Both the position numbers and the translations under genes were made by a program. The notes beneath the pieces are model-generated. The model was given only the letters and a program-made list of their open reading frames with translations. It had not been told where the DNA came from and made no database searches. Shown here in pieces: positions 8,144 to 15,781 of a stretch of 19,789 nucleotides of DNA. How positions within the stretch are numbered: position 1 is the first letter of the stretch; each line of letters begins with the position of its first letter. This DNA is from Candidatus Omnitrophota bacterium (GTDB lineage Bacteria; Omnitrophota; Gorgyraeia; Duberdicusellales; 4484-171). The stretch lies in NCBI GenBank assembly GCA_003644405.1, contig QNCE01000014.1:1-19789 (forward strand). Direction: 5' to 3'.

Positions 8144-8579
8144 ATGTATAGTTTCTTTTTGTACATTTCTTTTAGACTTTCTCCTAAAAAGTTATCTTAA
8201 AGATTTAGGCCATACTTCCATCCCTTTAATAAAAAATATCCTACATATTACCATAGTTTTTAATAGGGGTGCAGTTTTTGGTATTTTTCCTAATAAAGGT
8301 AATCTTTTGGTCTATCTTAGTTTTGCCTTTATAGTGTTGTTTTTGGTATTTATAAGAAGAGAAAAGATGGAGACTTTTCTAATAAAATTTGCCTATGGTT
8401 TAGTTTTAGGTGGGGCACTTTCTAATTTTCTTGATAGAATTTTATATGGGTATGTGATAGATTACATAGATATAAGAATATGGCCGGTCTTTAACCTCTC
8501 CGATTTGTGTATAAGCACAGGAGTTGCTCTGATAATATTTAATTCCTTCCGTAGTAAAGTATGCAAAAGGAGTTTGTAA
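8144..8579 (+). CDS. lspA: Lipoprotein signal peptidase (signal peptidase II), apparent one-base frame disruption near the start
   Basis: This inner-membrane aspartyl protease removes signal peptides from prolipoproteins. Frame 3 encodes the family in full from about 8160: L-L-D-F-L-L-K in helix 1, N-R-G-A-V-F-G-I-F, then S-N-F-L-D-R, V-I-D-Y (Asp codon 8460) and F-N-L-S-D (Asp codon 8502), the last two giving the catalytic pair. Four hydrophobic helices are visible. No ATG, GTG or TTG occurs in this frame between the upstream stop (8106) and helix 1; the first one, TTG 8307, would lose helix 1 and the N-R-G-A region. An ATG at 8144 with GGGG just upstream lies one frame away. Removing one T from the T5 run at 8156-8160 joins it in frame, giving M-Y-S-F-F-C-T-F-L-L-D. 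The end is at 8579, overlapping the next gene by 19 nt. A non-standard ATA start at 8148 is the alternative. Confidence 0.85.
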
Positions 8580-9457
8580 TTTCCCAGAGAGTAGAAAATT
8601 TAAGACTTGATAAATTTTTAGCAGATAATTTACCTAATCTCTCTCGGAGCAAAATAAAATACCTCATTCAGGAAGGGAAAGTTTTAGTCAATGGGAAAAA
8701 AGTTAAAGTTAGTTACCTCCTAAAGCTTAACGATACAGTCACTCTTGAGTATCGTAAGCAACAAAAAGAATTGGAACCATTCAAGCTGACTGTTAAAATT
8801 ATCTATGAAGATGAGGATATTCTTATAGTAGATAAACCGACTAATTTAGTTGTGCATCCTCCTAACTTGAATTATCAAAAAACATTGGTGAATGCTTTAA
8901 CATATATGGGTAAAGAGCTTTCTAACCTTAATTTCTTAAGAAGAGGGGTAGTACACCGATTAGATAAGGAAACCTCAGGGGTTATGGTTTTAGCAAAGAA
9001 CGATTCCGCTCATTTAAATCTTCTAAGGCAGTTTAAGGAGAGGTTGGTGAAGAAGGAGTACTGTGCGTGTGTGTGGGGGATAGTAAAACAAAAAGAATTA
9101 AGGATAGATTTACCTTTAACAAGGGATAGAAGGAATCCCTTCAAAATGAAAGTAGGGTTTTTGGAATCAAAAAAAGCCCTTACTTTAGTGAAGGTGATAA
9201 AGTATTTAAGAGAGGCAACTTTTCTTTCTTTAACTCCCTTTACTGGAAGGATGCATCAGATAAGAGTTCATCTAAACTTCTTAGGGTATCCTATTGTGGG
9301 AGATAAAAAGTATGGAATAAGTGATGGTTATAGTGAATTACTATTACATGCAAAAAAATTAGGCCTTTACCACCCCAGAAGTGGTAAGTTTTTAGAATTT
9401 GAGTCACCTCTTCCTGAGAGGTTTTTAAATTTCCTTAAAGAAAGATGTACCACATAA
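8561..9457 (+). CDS. RluA/RluD-family pseudouridine synthase
   Basis: This enzyme converts specific uridines in RNA, most likely 23S rRNA, to pseudouridine. An N-terminal S4 RNA-binding domain (about 14-75, with R-L-D-K-F-L and V-L-V-N-G-K) is followed by the catalytic domain with the signature H-R-L-D-K-E-T-S-G at 132-140; D135 is the expected catalytic Asp. The later G-R-M-H-Q-I-R-V-H motif is also present. The length (298) and the S4 domain fit RluD best, but RluA-family members cannot be separated by target site from sequence alone. ATG 8561 overlaps lspA by 19 nt. An AAAGGAG lies just inside the gene and has no standard start after it at the right distance. The 3' end overlaps aroA by 13 nt. 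Confidence 0.94.
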   Translation: MQKEFVISQRVENLRLDKFLADNLPNLSRSKIKYLIQEGKVLVNGKKVKVSYLLKLNDTVTLEYRKQQKELEPFKLTVKIIYEDEDILIVDKPTNLVVHPPNLNYQKTLVNALTYMGKELSNLNFLRRGVVHRLDKETSGVMVLAKNDSAHLNLLRQFKERLVKKEYCACVWGIVKQKELRIDLPLTRDRRNPFKMKVGFLESKKALTLVKVIKYLREATFLSLTPFTGRMHQIRVHLNFLGYPIVGDKKYGISDGYSELLLHAKKLGLYHPRSGKFLEFESPLPERFLNFLKERCTT

Positions 9458-10752
9458 TTCCTATATCTAAGGTAAAAAAAGAGATAGCTGTCCCTGGCGA
9501 TAAATCTATTTCTCATCGAGCACTTCTTATAAGCTCGTTAGCCAGAGGTAAAACAAAAATTATAAACTTTTTGAATAGCCAAGATACTCTGGCTACTTTG
9601 AAATGTTTAAGAATGCTGAATGTAGAGATTAAATATACTAAAAGAAAAAATGAAGCAGAAGTTAACTCTCGTGGTCCTTTATTCGATATCTCTGGGAAAG
9701 TTAAATTAAATGCTCAAGAGTCAGGGACAACTATCAGATTGTTAAGCGGAATTCTTGTAGCTCAGAAATTTTCTTCTTTGTTAGAGTCTAAAGGTTCTTT
9801 AAGAAAAAGACCAATGAAAAGGATAACTTACCCTCTAAGGTTAATGGGTGGTAAAATAAAAGGTAAAATAAAAGATAAAGAAGAATATCCTCCTTTGGAA
9901 ATAGACCCTACAGATTTCCTTTTGGGGATAAATTATAAGTTACCTCAGGCCAGTGCTCAAGTAAAATCTGCAATTATGTTTGCTTCTCTATTCTCTAAAG
10001 GGAAAACAAAAATAGTAGAGCCCCAACATTCAAGAGACCATACAGAAAGGATGCTTAGATTATTCGGGGCTAAGCTAAAAAAGGTTTCGAAAAGTATCAC
10101 TATTGAAAAATCTAAGCTGGCCTCCCCTGGTGAGATATTTATTCCTTCAGATATATCTTCTGCTTCCTTTTTTATTGCTTTGGGTTTACTCCTTAAGGAT
10201 TCAGAAATTTTAATTAGAAATGTTGGTTTGAATCCTACTAGAAGTGGCTTTTTGAAAGTTTTAAAAAGAATGGGAGCAAATATCAAGGTCTTTAATAGAA
10301 AAAATTACTTCGAGCCTTATGGAGATGTTTTAGCAAAATCATCTCAACTTAAAGGAGTAGAAGTAGAGGAGAAAGAAATTCCTCTAATGATTGATGAGCT
10401 TCCTATTCTTATGGTTTGTGCCTCTTTTGCTAAAGGCAGAACTATTATTAAAGGATTAAGGGAGTTAAAAGTAAAAGAGACGGATAGGTTAAGCTCCATG
10501 GTTTACAATTTAAAGAAAGCAGGTGTAGATATTAAAGCTACAACTTATAAAGGAGATAACTGGAAAGTAGAGATTTTGGGGAAAAGAAAGATAAATTCAG
10601 TAAAGTTTAGAAGTTTTTCTGACCATCGCACAGCAATGAGCTTGATAGTATTCGGTATGGCTTCCCAGAAAAGTTTTTATCTTGATGATGTAACCTGCAT
10701 AGATAAGTCTTTCCCTGATTTTATTCCTATTATAAACTCTCTTTATGGGTAA
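9445..10752 (+). CDS. aroA: 3-phosphoshikimate 1-carboxyvinyltransferase (EPSP synthase)
   Basis: This is the sixth shikimate-pathway step, joining phosphoenolpyruvate to shikimate-3-phosphate. The 435-residue protein has V-P-G-D-K-S-I-S-H-R-A with the active-site Lys at 20, a L-R-K-R-P-M segment, S-A-Q-V-K-S-A, the D-E-L-P acidic catalytic segment, V-K-E-T-D-R-L, S-D-H-R-T and D-K-S-F-P-D-F. One point is unusual: the segment normally reading G-N-(A/S)-G-T reads Q91-E92-S-G-T-T, so the Gly-Asn pair of the phosphoenolpyruvate pocket region is replaced. All other key residues are present, so the enzyme is probably active. It overlaps rluD by 13 nt and the next gene by 8 nt. No other shikimate-pathway gene is in the window. 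Confidence 0.96.
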   Translation: MYHIIPISKVKKEIAVPGDKSISHRALLISSLARGKTKIINFLNSQDTLATLKCLRMLNVEIKYTKRKNEAEVNSRGPLFDISGKVKLNAQESGTTIRLLSGILVAQKFSSLLESKGSLRKRPMKRITYPLRLMGGKIKGKIKDKEEYPPLEIDPTDFLLGINYKLPQASAQVKSAIMFASLFSKGKTKIVEPQHSRDHTERMLRLFGAKLKKVSKSITIEKSKLASPGEIFIPSDISSASFFIALGLLLKDSEILIRNVGLNPTRSGFLKVLKRMGANIKVFNRKNYFEPYGDVLAKSSQLKGVEVEEKEIPLMIDELPILMVCASFAKGRTIIKGLRELKVKETDRLSSMVYNLKKAGVDIKATTYKGDNWKVEILGKRKINSVKFRSFSDHRTAMSLIVFGMASQKSFYLDDVTCIDKSFPDFIPIINSLYG

Positions 10753-11347
10753 AGTATGTTTTAGTGTTTTTATTTTTCTGGTAATGATGAACCATTTTAC
10801 AGTAGCAGAAAGTTTTAGAATTAACCTCGTTAGTGTAGGCAAGATAAACCAAGAAATACTTTCTTACCTCAAAGATGCGTTATCTTCTTATTTTGATATT
10901 ACAAAAGTAGGTGTCATAAAAAAAATAGAGGTGCCTGGGGACTGTTTTAATTCTGAGAGAGGTCAGTTTTTAGGAGAATGCATCCTTAAATATTTACCAT
11001 CTTTTAGGCACAGTAAGACATTAGGGCTTATAGATAGAGATCTCTATTCAGAGGGATTAAATTTTATCTTTGGTGTTGCAACCCTCTCTAAGGCAGTAGT
11101 TGCACTGCCCCGTCTTAAAAATGAATTTTATGGCTTAGAACCTAACAAAGACCTTTTCTACTTAAGGATACTTAAAGAAGCAAATCACGAGCTGGGGCAC
11201 TGTTTTGGTCTAAGTCACTGTTCTAATTCTAGATGCGTTATGTATTTTTCCAATAGTCTGAGGGATACCGACAAGAAGCCTACTGAATTTTGTAAAACAT
11301 GCAGAAAGAAACTAAAAAAGATAACTGAAAGTAAATGCGTTTGGTAA
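10745..11347 (+). CDS. Archaemetzincin-like zinc metalloprotease with an N-terminal hydrophobic segment
   Basis: The 200-residue protein carries the archaemetzincin signature: H148-E-L-G-H-x-x-G-L-S-H-C159, then C-x4-C-x-M (C159, C164, Met-turn M166), 16 residues, and C183-x2-C186. The first part gives a catalytic zinc site (three His and Glu149) and the Cys residues are expected to hold a second zinc. Upstream strands (FRINLVSVG, LGLIDRDLY, FIFGVA) also match the family. The N-terminus (about 1-22) has a Lys followed by a long hydrophobic stretch ending T-V-A-E-S, which looks like a cleavable signal peptide; archaemetzincins I know of are mostly cytosolic. The ATG overlaps the aroA stop by 8 nt and no clear ribosome binding site is present; ATGs at residues 14-15 are alternative starts that would remove this segment. 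The substrate is unknown. Confidence 0.88.
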   Translation: MGKVCFSVFIFLVMMNHFTVAESFRINLVSVGKINQEILSYLKDALSSYFDITKVGVIKKIEVPGDCFNSERGQFLGECILKYLPSFRHSKTLGLIDRDLYSEGLNFIFGVATLSKAVVALPRLKNEFYGLEPNKDLFYLRILKEANHELGHCFGLSHCSNSRCVMYFSNSLRDTDKKPTEFCKTCRKKLKKITESKCVW

Positions 11348-12096
11348 GGTTTCTTTATCAGAAAAAAATAGGGTGGGGTATACTGGAAGAGAGAAAGATT
11401 AGATTACTGAGAGAACCACCTTTTTATAGAATTAGATTAGCGGGTATAAATCTACCTTCTAAGAAAATAAAGAAATTTTTGGCTCCTGCACAACCTACTA
11501 AGATTATTTTAGTGGGTTTAAATTATAGAGATCATGCTAAAGAACTTAAGATGAAAATTCCTAAGGAACCTATAATATTTTTAAAACCTCTCTCATCGTT
11601 AATAGGAAATGAAGCAGATATAATTTATCCTTCTGGAGTTAAGAGGCTAGACTATGAGGCAGAGCTTGCTTTTGTGATAAAAAAAGCTGGAAAGAATATA
11701 CCTCTACATAAAGCTAGAGATTATATTTTAGGTTATACTTGTCTAAACGATGTTACGGCACGAGATATTCAACAGAGAGATATTCAGTGGACGAGAGCAA
11801 AATCTTTTGATACTTTTTGTCCCTTAGGGCCATGGGTTGAAACCGATTTAGACCCCTCGAACCTAAAAATAAGCAGTTATTTAAATGGGAAACTTAAACA
11901 AAATTCATCTACAGCGAATTTAATCTTTTCTCCTTTCTATTTGCTTTCTTTTATTTCTAAAATAATGACTCTTAGAGAAGGGGATGTTGTCTCTACCGGA
12001 ACTCCTCCTAAAGTAGGTCCAATGAAAGTAGGGGATATAATAGAGATAAAGATTGAAGATATTGGTAGTTTAAAAAACTATGTGGTAGCACAATGA
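11335..12096 (+). CDS. Fumarylacetoacetate hydrolase (FAH) family protein
   Basis: This is a 253-residue FAH-fold enzyme. A short N-terminal beta domain (about 1-55) is followed by the catalytic domain, which starts near K-I-I-L-V-G-L-N-Y-R-D-H. Metal ligands are E108, E110 (Y-E-A-E-L) and D139 (L-N-D-V-T-A-R-D). The late motifs K-S-F-D-T-F-C-P-L-G-P-W and G-D-V-V-S-T-G-T-P are intact. The family includes acylpyruvate hydrolases, oxaloacetate decarboxylases or tautomerases and aromatic-ring degradation enzymes. Without pathway neighbours, acylpyruvase or oxaloacetate handling is the most likely role, but this is not shown. The start overlaps the upstream gene by 13 nt, and the TGA overlaps the next ATG. 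Confidence 0.93.
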   Translation: MRLVRFLYQKKIGWGILEERKIRLLREPPFYRIRLAGINLPSKKIKKFLAPAQPTKIILVGLNYRDHAKELKMKIPKEPIIFLKPLSSLIGNEADIIYPSGVKRLDYEAELAFVIKKAGKNIPLHKARDYILGYTCLNDVTARDIQQRDIQWTRAKSFDTFCPLGPWVETDLDPSNLKISSYLNGKLKQNSSTANLIFSPFYLLSFISKIMTLREGDVVSTGTPPKVGPMKVGDIIEIKIEDIGSLKNYVVAQ

Positions 12097-12503
12097 AAGT
12101 CTATACGGAATATTTAACATTCAATACTAAAAACAAAGTTGAGTTCATAAATATTACTGAAATAATAGAAAAAATTGTAGAGAAAAGTAAGGTTAAAGAA
12201 GGGTTATGTTTAGTAAATTCAATGCATATCACTTCTAGTGTATTTATAAACGATGAAGAAGAAGGTTTAAAAAGAGATTTTAAGGATTGGTTAGATAAAA
12301 TAGTTCCCCAGAAGAATTATTTTCACAATTTAACTGGAGAGGATAACGCTCGTGCTCACCTTCAAAGGACGGTAATGGGTAGAGAGGTAACAGTAGCAAT
12401 AACCAAGGGCAAATTAGATTTTGGTCCCTGGGAGCAGATTTTTTACGGAGAATTTGATGGGAGACGCCCTAAAAGAGTTTTGGTAAAGGTAATTGGTATA
12501 TAA
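12093..12503 (+). CDS. YjbQ/UPF0047 family protein
   Basis: This 136-residue single-domain protein matches the UPF0047 family. The conserved His in M-H-I-T-S-S (residue 45), the N-L-T-G-E-D-N-A-R-A-H-L segment and the C-terminal L-D-F-G-P-W-E-Q-I-F-Y-G-E-F-D-G-R-R block are all present. The usual G-T-W-Q is G-P-W-E here. The E. coli member has weak thiamine-phosphate synthase activity and the group carries that label in databases, but the true role is unsettled. It is joined to the FAH gene by an ATGA overlap and to kptA by an 11-nt overlap, so the three are probably co-translated. Confidence 0.92.
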   Translation: MKVYTEYLTFNTKNKVEFINITEIIEKIVEKSKVKEGLCLVNSMHITSSVFINDEEEGLKRDFKDWLDKIVPQKNYFHNLTGEDNARAHLQRTVMGREVTVAITKGKLDFGPWEQIFYGEFDGRRPKRVLVKVIGI

Positions 12504-13044
12504 GAAGCTTAAACAAGTGTCAAAATTTATGAGTTACCTTTTAAGACACAATCCCTCTAGATACGGAATAGAGATAGATGAATATGGATATGCAGAGTTA
12601 GATAGGGTAGTTAGCATAATAAGAAAGAGGTTTCCTTTTATTGATAGGGAATTTATAGTGAATTTAGTAGAGAAATCATCTAAAAAGAGATTCCAAATAA
12701 AAGGAGATAAAATAAGAGCCTTATACGGCCATAGTATAGAAGTTGAGATTAACTATCCTACGATTACTCCTCCTCAAATCCTTTATCATGGCACAAACGT
12801 AACTTCCTTAGGGTCGATTTTAAAAGAAGGATTAAAACCGATGAGGAGGAAGAAAGTTCACTTAAGTAAAAGTTTAGAGGAAGCGGTAAGAGTGGGGAAG
12901 AGAAAGGGTCTCTTTGTTGTGGTATTAAAGATAGAAGCTAAGCGTGCCTATGAAAAAGGAATAAAGTTTTACGATGGAGGCGACGTTGTGCTGGTAGACT
13001 ATTTACCTCCGGAATTTATCTCCGTACATAGAATAGACTTATAG
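12493..13044 (+). CDS. kptA: RNA 2'-phosphotransferase (Tpt1/KptA family)
   Basis: Tpt1/KptA enzymes move a splice-junction 2'-phosphate from RNA to NAD+, giving ADP-ribose 1'',2''-cyclic phosphate and nicotinamide. The 183-residue protein has the N-terminal winged-helix part with S-Y-L-L-R-H-N-P (R18 and H19, two of the expected catalytic Arg-His-Arg-Arg residues) and the ADP-ribosyltransferase part beginning L-Y-H-G-T (H99). Later segments V-H-L-S-K-S and G-D-V-V-L-V-D also fit. The start is TTG 12493, 11 nt inside the YjbQ gene, with AAAGG shortly upstream. It is the last gene of its block. Bacteria lack the tRNA ligation pathway that makes the classic substrate, so its job here may be RNA repair or RNA ADP-ribosylation. 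Nicotinamide released could feed the fusion enzyme at the window start. Confidence 0.93.
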   Translation: MVYKKLKQVSKFMSYLLRHNPSRYGIEIDEYGYAELDRVVSIIRKRFPFIDREFIVNLVEKSSKKRFQIKGDKIRALYGHSIEVEINYPTITPPQILYHGTNVTSLGSILKEGLKPMRRKKVHLSKSLEEAVRVGKRKGLFVVVLKIEAKRAYEKGIKFYDGGDVVLVDYLPPEFISVHRIDL

Positions 13045-13077
13045 CTGGCTTAGCTTCTTCTACTTACCCAATAGTTC

Positions 13078-13106
13078 TTGACAGAAAAAATTGCCTAAGG
13101 TAAATT
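13078..13106 (+). promoter_or_regulatory. Sigma-70-type promoter for the valS-coaX block
   Basis: A perfect TTGACA (13078-13083), a 17-nt spacer and a -10 box TAAATT (13101-13106, 4 of 6 consensus bases) precede ATG 13115 by 8 nt. A start site at the usual distance would leave a leader of about 2 nt, and no Shine-Dalgarno sequence is visible. A 13-bp near-palindrome (TTGCCTAAGGTAA, 13091-13103, one mismatch) spans the spacer and -10 edge and could be a regulator site, though this may be chance. Confidence 0.7.
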
Positions 13107-13114
13107 AAATAAGC

Positions 13115-15781
13115 ATGAATTTAGATAAAAAGTATAATCCTAAGCAAGTAGAGGAGAATATCTACAACTTCTGGATAAAGGAGGATTATTTTTCTTCTCA
13201 CCCTACTCCTAACAAAAAATCTTTTTGTATAGTCATTCCTCCTCCCAACATAACAGGGATTTTACATATGGGCCATGCCTTAAATAATACTATTCAGGAT
13301 GTTTTGGTAAGGTTTAAAAGGATGCAAGGATACGCAAGTTTATGGATGCCCGGGACTGATCATGCAGGAATTGCTACCCAGAATGTAGTGGAAAGGAGTT
13401 TATCTAATAGAGGCTTAAGAAAAGAAGATATTGGTAGGGAGGAGTTTTTAAAACTTCTATGGGAATGGACCCATAAGTATGGCTCAACTATCATTGAACA
13501 ACTAAAAAAATTGGGAGCAAGTTGCGATTGGAAGCGCGCCCGTTTTACTATGGACGAAGAGTATTCTGAAGTAGTTAAAGAGGTATTCGTAAGACTTTAC
13601 GAAAAAGGCTTAATATATCGGGGTAAATACATTATTAATTGGTGCCCAAGGTGTAAAACCGCTTTAAGTGATGAGGAAGCTCCTTACAAGGAGATAGATG
13701 GCCGACTTTACTATATAAAGTATCCAGTAAAAAAAAGTCCATCAAAAATAACACAAGAGTATGTAGTAGTAGCTACAACTAGACCAGAGACGATGTTAGG
13801 AGATACTGCTTTGGCTTTTAATCCTAAAGATACCAGATATAAATGGCGTAAAGATGCAAAAGTTATACTTCCCATAATAGGAAGGGAACTTAGGGTTATC
13901 GAAGATGAGGCGGTAGATCCTGATTTTGGTACTGGCTTAGTTAAAGTTACCCCTGCTCACGATCCTTTAGACTTTACTTTAGCCAAAAAGTATAATTTAG
14001 AGTTCGTAAATATAATGAATGAAGATGCCACTTTAAATGAGAACGCAAAAGAATTCTCTGGGATGGATAGATTCAAAGCCCGAAAGAATATTTTACAAAC
14101 TTTGAAAGATGAGGGATTGTTTGATAAAGAGGAGCCTCATAAGATAAGCGCGGGTCACTGCTATCGCTGTGGTACTTTAATCGAACCGAGGCTTTCTACT
14201 CAGTGGTTTGTGAGGATGAAACCATTAGCGGAACCAGCAATTAAAGTAGTGGAAGAAGATAAGATAAAATTTTATCCTTCACGATGGAAGAAGGTATATC
14301 TTAACTGGATGTATAATATTCAAGATTGGTGTATTTCCCGTCAGATCTGGTGGGGACACCGCTTACCAGTATATTATTGTAAAAGGTGTCAAAATAATTT
14401 AAGCGAAGATACTCTTTCTGACACTCAAGGGATAATTGTTTCTAAAACAAGACCTCCTGAGTGTCCAGTGTGTGGCTCAAAAGACTTAGTTCAGGATGAA
14501 GACGTGTTGGATACATGGTTTTCTAGCTGGTTATGGCCGTTTGCTGTATTTTATTGGCCAAAACAGACACCTGAACTGGACTACTTCTATCCTACCTCAT
14601 GTTTAGTGACTGCTTCAGAAATTCTCTTCTTCTGGGTAGCAAGAATGATTATGGCTTCTTTGGAGTTTACAGAAGAAATACCTTTTAAAGATGTAATTAT
14701 TCACGGTACAGTAAGAGATGAGAAGGGGTTTAAGATGTCCAAATCCTTAGGTAACATTATTGATCCTTTAGAGATAATTGAGAAATTTGGTGCAGACAGT
14801 TTAAGATTTTCTTTGATGATGTTAGCAAGTACAGGAGCGGATGTTTATCTTTCCGATGAAAAATTTTTGGTAGGTAGAAACTTCTCTAATAAGATATGGA
14901 ATGCATCAAGATTTATCCTTACTAGAATAGAAGAAGAGAATATTGTTATTAGGGATTTAGAGATAAAAGATAATTTAGATTTAGTTGATAAGTGGTTAAT
15001 ATACCATCTTAATCAAACTGTAGAAGAAGTTACTAAATATTTGGGGATTTATAAAATAAATGAGGCTGTTAAAAAAATGTATGAGTTTTTTTGGCATATT
15101 TTCTGTGATTGGTATATAGAAATCTCTAAAGATAACTTCAATCTTCATAAAGCAAAAATGTTGGTATTTTGTCTTATTCATTTTCTCAAATTAATTCATC
15201 CTGTAATGCCTTTTATAAGTGAACATATTTTTCAACTTATAAAATCAATGACAGAATTAGACTTAGAGAAAAGTATTATGGTAGCAAATTGGCCAAAGAA
15301 GGTAGAGTTAGTGTTAAAAGATGAGGAATTAGAAATTATGGACTCGGCAATTAGAATGGTAAGAGAGATAAGAAATTTAAAAGCTGATTTGGGTATACCT
15401 TTTTCAGAAAAGTTGACAGTTACAGTGAAAGTAAGTGAGAGATGTAAAGATTTTGTTAGCGTAAGTAAGAAATGGATAATGCGATTAGCTAGTTTAAAAG
15501 AATTAGAACTTAAGGATAATTTAGAAAGAGTTCTTTTTAAGAATAAAGATTTAGAATTTAATTTATCTTTAAGTTCATTTGATAGAGAGAAGTTTGTGGT
15601 TAGGTTAAATAAAAAGATAAGTGATTTAGAAATGCATCTTAAGAGTATATCAAAGAGATTAGAAAATATTAGCTTTATAAAGAATGCTCCTCAAGAGAAG
15701 GTAGAAGAACAAAGAGAGAAGTTTACAGATTTATCTAATCATTTGCAACGTTTAAAGTACCTTAAGGATATTTTTGTATGA
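13115..15781 (+). CDS. valS: Valyl-tRNA synthetase
   Basis: This class Ia synthetase charges tRNA-Val. It has 888 residues. The HIGH-type motif is H-M-G-H at 51-54, following P-P-P-N-I-T-G; KMSKS is at 540-544. The editing domain has the ValRS signature T-T-R-P-E-T-M-L-G-D-T-A and a G-T-G-L-V-K-V-T-P-A-H-D segment. Cys pairs (C-P-R-C, C-Y-R-C, C-K-R-C, C-P-V-C) suggest zinc sites. The C-terminal coiled-coil tRNA-binding arm is present (about 827-885), with the family phrase N-A-P-Q-E-K-V. It is the first gene of block 3, has no visible ribosome binding site, and overlaps nadC by an ATGA junction. There is no T-box leader, because the promoter leaves almost no untranslated region. Confidence 0.98.
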   Translation: MNLDKKYNPKQVEENIYNFWIKEDYFSSHPTPNKKSFCIVIPPPNITGILHMGHALNNTIQDVLVRFKRMQGYASLWMPGTDHAGIATQNVVERSLSNRGLRKEDIGREEFLKLLWEWTHKYGSTIIEQLKKLGASCDWKRARFTMDEEYSEVVKEVFVRLYEKGLIYRGKYIINWCPRCKTALSDEEAPYKEIDGRLYYIKYPVKKSPSKITQEYVVVATTRPETMLGDTALAFNPKDTRYKWRKDAKVILPIIGRELRVIEDEAVDPDFGTGLVKVTPAHDPLDFTLAKKYNLEFVNIMNEDATLNENAKEFSGMDRFKARKNILQTLKDEGLFDKEEPHKISAGHCYRCGTLIEPRLSTQWFVRMKPLAEPAIKVVEEDKIKFYPSRWKKVYLNWMYNIQDWCISRQIWWGHRLPVYYCKRCQNNLSEDTLSDTQGIIVSKTRPPECPVCGSKDLVQDEDVLDTWFSSWLWPFAVFYWPKQTPELDYFYPTSCLVTASEILFFWVARMIMASLEFTEEIPFKDVIIHGTVRDEKGFKMSKSLGNIIDPLEIIEKFGADSLRFSLMMLASTGADVYLSDEKFLVGRNFSNKIWNASRFILTRIEEENIVIRDLEIKDNLDLVDKWLIYHLNQTVEEVTKYLGIYKINEAVKKMYEFFWHIFCDWYIEISKDNFNLHKAKMLVFCLIHFLKLIHPVMPFISEHIFQLIKSMTELDLEKSIMVANWPKKVELVLKDEELEIMDSAIRMVREIRNLKADLGIPFSEKLTVTVKVSERCKDFVSVSKKWIMRLASLKELELKDNLERVLFKNKDLEFNLSLSSFDREKFVVRLNKKISDLEMHLKSISKRLENISFIKNAPQEKVEEQREKFTDLSNHLQRLKYLKDIFV

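Noticed and set aside
8307..8579. A 90-residue protein starting at TTG 8307
   Set aside because: It would drop the first helix and the N-R-G-A motif of LspA, both of which are encoded in the same frame upstream.
8566..8581. AAAGGAG followed by ATT 8579 as an alternative start for the pseudouridine synthase
   Set aside because: ATT starts are very rare, and ATG 8561 gives a normal S4-domain N-terminus. The purine run encodes Lys-Glu codons.
13043..13060. Possible terminator hairpin after kptA (AGCT-GGCTT-AGCT with a T/C-rich tail)
   Set aside because: Only a 4-bp stem and no proper U-run, so it is too weak to support as a terminator.
13045..13114. T-box or other riboswitch before valS
   Set aside because: The promoter sits directly at the start codon, leaving no leader in which such an element could fold. 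The gap before ileS is only 10 nt, so the same applies there.
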